Shown here: positions 61,160 through 64,000 of the stretch, piece by piece
Layout: each line of letters starts with the position of its first letter
Position numbering within the stretch: the stretch's first letter is position 1
Source of the DNA: [Enterobacter] lignolyticus SCF1
Lineage (GTDB): Bacteria; Pseudomonadota; Gammaproteobacteria; Enterobacterales; Enterobacteriaceae
DNA: 64,000 nt
Direction of reading: 5' to 3'
NCBI RefSeq assembly: GCF_000164865.1
Contig: NC_014618.1
Span: forward strand, 1,364,001 to 1,428,000
Position numbers and translations under genes: made by a program
Notes under the pieces: model-generated
What the model was told of the DNA's origin: nothing
Seen by the model: the letters and a program-made list of their open reading frames with translations, nothing else
Database searches by the model: none

Positions 61160-62398
61160 ATGACAAACAGTCGCGTTGAGAGTAGCAGCGGTCGCGCAGC
61201 GCGCAAGATGAGGCTCGCATTAATGGGACCTGCATTCATTGCTGCCATCGGCTACATCGATCCAGGCAACTTCGCCACCAACATTCAGGCCGGGGCCAGC
61301 TTCGGCTACCAGCTGCTGTGGGTGGTCGTATGGGCCAACCTGATGGCGATGCTGATTCAGGTGCTGTCCGCCAAACTGGGCATTGCGACCGGCAAAAACC
61401 TCGCAGAACAGATTCGCGATCGCTATCCGCGCCCGTTAGTCTGGTTCTACTGGGTGCAGGCGGAGATTATCGCGATGGCGACCGACCTGGCGGAGTTTAT
61501 CGGCGCGGCGATCGGCTTTAAGCTCATTCTCGGCATCTCTTTACTGCAGGGCGCGGTGCTGACCGGGATTGCGACGTTCCTGATCCTGATGCTGCAACGC
61601 CGGGGACAGAAGCCGCTGGAAAAAGTCATTGGTGGTCTGCTGCTGTTTGTGGCAGCCGCCTATATCGTCGAGCTGATTTTCTCGCAGCCCGCGCTGGCGC
61701 CGCTGGCAAAAGGCATGATTTTGCCTTCTCTGCCGACGTCGGAAGCCGTTTTCCTGGCCGCCGGGGTGCTCGGCGCGACGATTATGCCGCACGTGATTTA
61801 TCTGCACTCATCGCTCACCCAGCACCTGCATGAGGGGACGCGCAAAGAGCGCTACAACGCGACGCGCTGGGATGTGGCTATCGCCATGACCATTGCCGGG
61901 TTTGTCAACCTGGCGATGATGGCGACTGCGGCGGCGGCATTTCACTTCAACGGCCATACCGGCGTTGCCGACCTCGATCAGGCCTATCTGACGCTGGAGC
62001 CGCTGTTGAACCACGCGGCGGCGACTATCTTCGGCTTGAGCCTCATTGCGGCCGGGCTGTCCTCGACGGTGGTGGGGACGCTTGCGGGGCAGGTGGTGAT
62101 GCAGGGGTTTATCCGCTTCCACATTCCGCTGTGGTTTCGCCGGACGGTCACGATGCTGCCGTCGTTTATCGTTATCCTGATGGGGCTCGATCCGACCCGG
62201 ATACTGGTGATGAGCCAGGTGCTGCTGAGCTTTGGTATCGCCCTGGCGCTGGTGCCGCTGCTGCGCTTTACCAGCGATGCTTCCTTGATGGGCGAGCTGG
62301 TTAACTCGACGCTGGTAAAACGCGCTGGCTGGACGATTGTGGTGCTGGTGGTGGCGCTGAACGGCTGGCTGGTGGTCGGTACTGTGCTCGGTCTGTAA
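61160..62398 (+). CDS. mntH: Mn(II) proton symporter MntH (NRAMP)
   Basis: A 412-residue NRAMP manganese importer with 11 hydrophobic segments. The metal-site motifs are DPGN (Asp34) in TM1 and MPH (His211) in TM6. Length equals E. coli. Regulation is direct: Fur and MntR boxes lie upstream. A terminator follows. Confidence 0.97.
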   Translation: MTNSRVESSSGRAARKMRLALMGPAFIAAIGYIDPGNFATNIQAGASFGYQLLWVVVWANLMAMLIQVLSAKLGIATGKNLAEQIRDRYPRPLVWFYWVQAEIIAMATDLAEFIGAAIGFKLILGISLLQGAVLTGIATFLILMLQRRGQKPLEKVIGGLLLFVAAAYIVELIFSQPALAPLAKGMILPSLPTSEAVFLAAGVLGATIMPHVIYLHSSLTQHLHEGTRKERYNATRWDVAIAMTIAGFVNLAMMATAAAAFHFNGHTGVADLDQAYLTLEPLLNHAAATIFGLSLIAAGLSSTVVGTLAGQVVMQGFIRFHIPLWFRRTVTMLPSFIVILMGLDPTRILVMSQVLLSFGIALALVPLLRFTSDASLMGELVNSTLVKRAGWTIVVLVVALNGWLVVGTVLGL

Positions 62399-62418
62399 AA
62401 CCCGCGTAACGTCTAAAG

Positions 62419-62450
62419 ATGAAAAAGCAGCCTTCCGGCTGCTTTTTCAT
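62419..62450. terminator. bidirectional terminator of mntH and ypeC
   Basis: Perfect 14-pair stem (62419-62432 with 62437-62450), TTCC loop, A/T tracts on both sides, between convergent genes. Confidence 0.94.
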
Positions 62451-62455
62451 GTGGG

Positions 62456-62788
62456 TTAGTGGTGGTGACCATGTCCGCGCCCGCGTTCCCAGTCGCGGCG
62501 ATCGTCGCGATCGTCCCAGCCGGCGCGATAGCCGCGCTCATAGGCTTTGTGTTTATCCCAACCGCGGTGCCAGCCATTGTCATGGTGCCACCAGCGATCT
62601 CTGCGCCATTCATAATTGCGATGCCAGTAATCGCGGTCGCGCCAGCGATCGCCGTCCCAGTAGTTACCGTAATTATCACGATCGCCAATTTGTAATTTTA
62701 TAGATGGCAGCAGGGTGATTTCGCCAGCATTTGCCACCAATGGGGCTGAAGCGACTAGTACCGCGGCCAGAATCAGTGACCTGAACAT
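62456..62788 (-). CDS. ypeC: secreted DUF2502 protein YpeC
   Basis: A 110-residue exported protein. A signal peptide covers about 1-21 (cut after ANA, before GEITLLP). The mature part is very rich in Asp, Arg, His, Trp and Tyr, with repeated RDYWH / DRWWH patterns and a His-rich tail. This fits YpeC of E. coli. Function unknown; the aromatic/His composition suggests metal or polymer binding, which is speculation. Confidence 0.9.
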   Translation of the reverse strand: MFRSLILAAVLVASAPLVANAGEITLLPSIKLQIGDRDNYGNYWDGDRWRDRDYWHRNYEWRRDRWWHHDNGWHRGWDKHKAYERGYRAGWDDRDDRRDWERGRGHGHHH

Positions 62789-63018
62789 TGTTGTCTCCTT
62801 GCTACATACGATCGTGGCCGTAAGTGGCCTGTCAGCGCATCTTACGAGTCGGTAAAGACCCTAAGCATCGGAGCAACTCCTAAAGTACGGTAAATAGCAC
62901 TTTTTGTTAAAATGCAATGTGTACAGCTTTCTTTCCAGTGTGATTTTTTTGACCGTTCTGGACAGCCGTCAGCGTTCTCCAATACTCAGAGAAACAACGC
63001 AGCAAGGGGATGATGGCT

Positions 63019-64000
63019 ATGCAACCGACCTATACCATTGCAGATTATCTGCTGGATCGTCTGACAAATTGCGGTATCAAACATCTGTTTGGTGTACCGG
63101 GCGACTACAACCTGCAGTTCCTCGATCACGTCATTGAGCACCCTACGATTTGCTGGGTTGGTTGCGCCAATGAGCTTAATGCCGCTTACGCTGCCGACGG
63201 CTACGCCAGGACGCAGGGCGCCGGCGCTCTGCTGACGACCTACGGCGTGGGTGAGCTGAGCGCGCTCAACGGCGTCGCAGGCAGCTACGCGGAGTTTGTG
63301 CCGGTGCTGCATATCGTCGGTGCGCCGGGTACGCAGAGCCAGCAGCGCGGCGAGCTGGTTCACCATACCCTTGGCGACGGCGATTTCAGCCATTTTTATC
63401 TGATGAGCGAACAGGTGACCGTCGCCCGGGCAAAGCTGACTGCCAGCAACGCCTGCCAGGAAATTGACCGGGTGCTGCGTGAAATGCTGCTGCATCGCCG
63501 CCCGGCGTACCTGCTGCTGCCTGCCGATGTTGCAAAAGCGCCCGCGACGGCGCCGGTCAGCGCGCTATCCCTGGGGGAGATGGCGGCGGATGACAACGCC
63601 ATGGCGGAATTCCTTCAGGCGTCGCGGCAGATGCTTATCGGCTGCCGTCGGGTGTCGCTGCTCGCGGATTTCCTCGCCCAGCGTTACGGGTTGCAGCCGA
63701 TGATGCGGGAGTGGGTGGCGACGCAGCCCCTGGCGCATGCGACCATGCTGATGGGCAAAGGACTATTTGATGAACAGCAGCCGGGGTTTGTCGGCACCTA
63801 TAGCGGCGCGGCAAGCGCCCGGCAAACCCGGGAGGCGATAGAGGGGGCGGACGTGACGCTGTGCGTCGGAACCCGTTTCACCGACACCATTACCGCTGGA
63901 TTTACCCAGCAGCTGCCGCTGGAGAAAACGATTGAGCTACAGCCGTTCTCCGCCCGGGTCGGCGTGCGCTGGTTTAGCGATCTGCCGATTGGTCAGGCGG
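63019..64000 (+). CDS. ipdC: thiamine-diphosphate decarboxylase, probably indolepyruvate decarboxylase IpdC, 3' end missing
   Basis: Open from ATG 63019 (MQPTYTIADYLLDRL) to the window edge, 327 codons without a stop. It is the N-terminal part of a family of about 550 residues. The cofactor-activating Glu52 (CANELNA) and the adjacent histidines His115-His116 (ELVHHTLGDGD) are intact. It resembles Enterobacter IpdC, which makes indole-3-acetaldehyde from indolepyruvate; phenylpyruvate or pyruvate decarboxylase specificity cannot be excluded. Two ATGs at 63010 and 63013 are alternative starts near AAGGGG. The ThDP-binding C-terminal domain is outside the window. Confidence 0.88.
   Translation, partial: MQPTYTIADYLLDRLTNCGIKHLFGVPGDYNLQFLDHVIEHPTICWVGCANELNAAYAADGYARTQGAGALLTTYGVGELSALNGVAGSYAEFVPVLHIVGAPGTQSQQRGELVHHTLGDGDFSHFYLMSEQVTVARAKLTASNACQEIDRVLREMLLHRRPAYLLLPADVAKAPATAPVSALSLGEMAADDNAMAEFLQASRQMLIGCRRVSLLADFLAQRYGLQPMMREWVATQPLAHATMLMGKGLFDEQQPGFVGTYSGAASARQTREAIEGADVTLCVGTRFTDTITAGFTQQLPLEKTIELQPFSARVGVRWFSDLPIGQA

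Noticed and set aside
62459..62695. Hydrophobic 78-codon plus-strand frame opposite ypeC
   Set aside because: It looks like a membrane protein only because it is antisense to the Asp/Arg-rich codons of ypeC.

Overview
The window is a chromosomal segment of an enterobacterium (Enterobacteriaceae sensu stricto, close to Escherichia, Salmonella, Citrobacter, Enterobacter, Klebsiella and Kluyvera). Gene order follows the region from tmcA to mntH that I recall from E. coli and Salmonella, most proteins resemble their E. coli counterparts over full length, and REP/BIME repeats of the enterobacterial type lie between genes. The genus cannot be fixed from this sequence alone. I see no prophage, insertion sequence, CRISPR array or island. 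Almost every gene has a recognised family, and I find no convincing undescribed system.

Layout. 1-4,300: end of tmcA, esterase ypfH, the yffB-dapE-ypfN operon on the minus strand and the 19-residue ypfM. 4,380-9,420: efflux pump acrD, then nudK and ypfG; narQ and aegA, which sit between acrD and nudK in E. coli, are absent. 9,408-14,926: talA-tktB (pentose phosphate) and malic enzyme maeB. 15,084-29,901: a 17-gene ethanolamine utilisation operon, eutSPQTDMNEJGHABCLKR, encoding microcompartment shell, lyase, reactivase, aldehyde and alcohol dehydrogenases, phosphotransacetylase, cobalamin adenosyltransferase, transporter and regulator. It is uninterrupted by mobile DNA, but eutJ carries an in-frame stop and REP repeats sit between eutM/eutN and eutG/eutH. 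30,037-34,516: hemF, amiA, ypeA, yfeZ, yfeY, yfeX. 34,573-39,977: a NudI-type Nudix gene divergent from cysPTWA-cysM. 40,015-42,981: yfeJ and ptsJ, divergent from pdxK, the arrangement I recall from Salmonella. 43,025-46,958: crr-ptsI-ptsH and cysK. 47,139-53,802: cysZ, zipA, ligA, ypeB, yfeH, yfeR and a FlxA-like gene. 53,919-57,199: a tRNA-Lys/Val array, gltX, yfeC-yfeD and two tRNA-Ala genes. 57,403-64,000: pdeA-type phosphodiesterase (yfeA), nupC, mntH, ypeC and the start of a thiamine-diphosphate decarboxylase, probably ipdC, cut by the window edge.

How the genes work together. Ethanolamine enters (EutH is the candidate transporter), is split by EutBC with adenosylcobalamin supplied by EutT and repaired by EutA, and the acetaldehyde is turned into acetyl-CoA (EutE), acetyl phosphate (EutD) or ethanol (EutG) inside a shell of EutS, M, N, L and K. 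The cys genes import sulfate and thiosulfate (CysPTWA, CysZ) and make cysteine or S-sulfocysteine (CysK, CysM). PtsH, PtsI and Crr form the sugar phosphorelay, with a Mlc-like operator visible upstream of ptsH. PtsJ very probably controls the adjacent divergent pdxK.

The most useful second looks are the eutJ nonsense codon, the REP elements inside the eut operon, the gene swaps relative to E. coli at four junctions, an intrinsic terminator placed directly on the yfeX ribosome-binding site, and the FlxA-like gene overlapping the end of yfeR.
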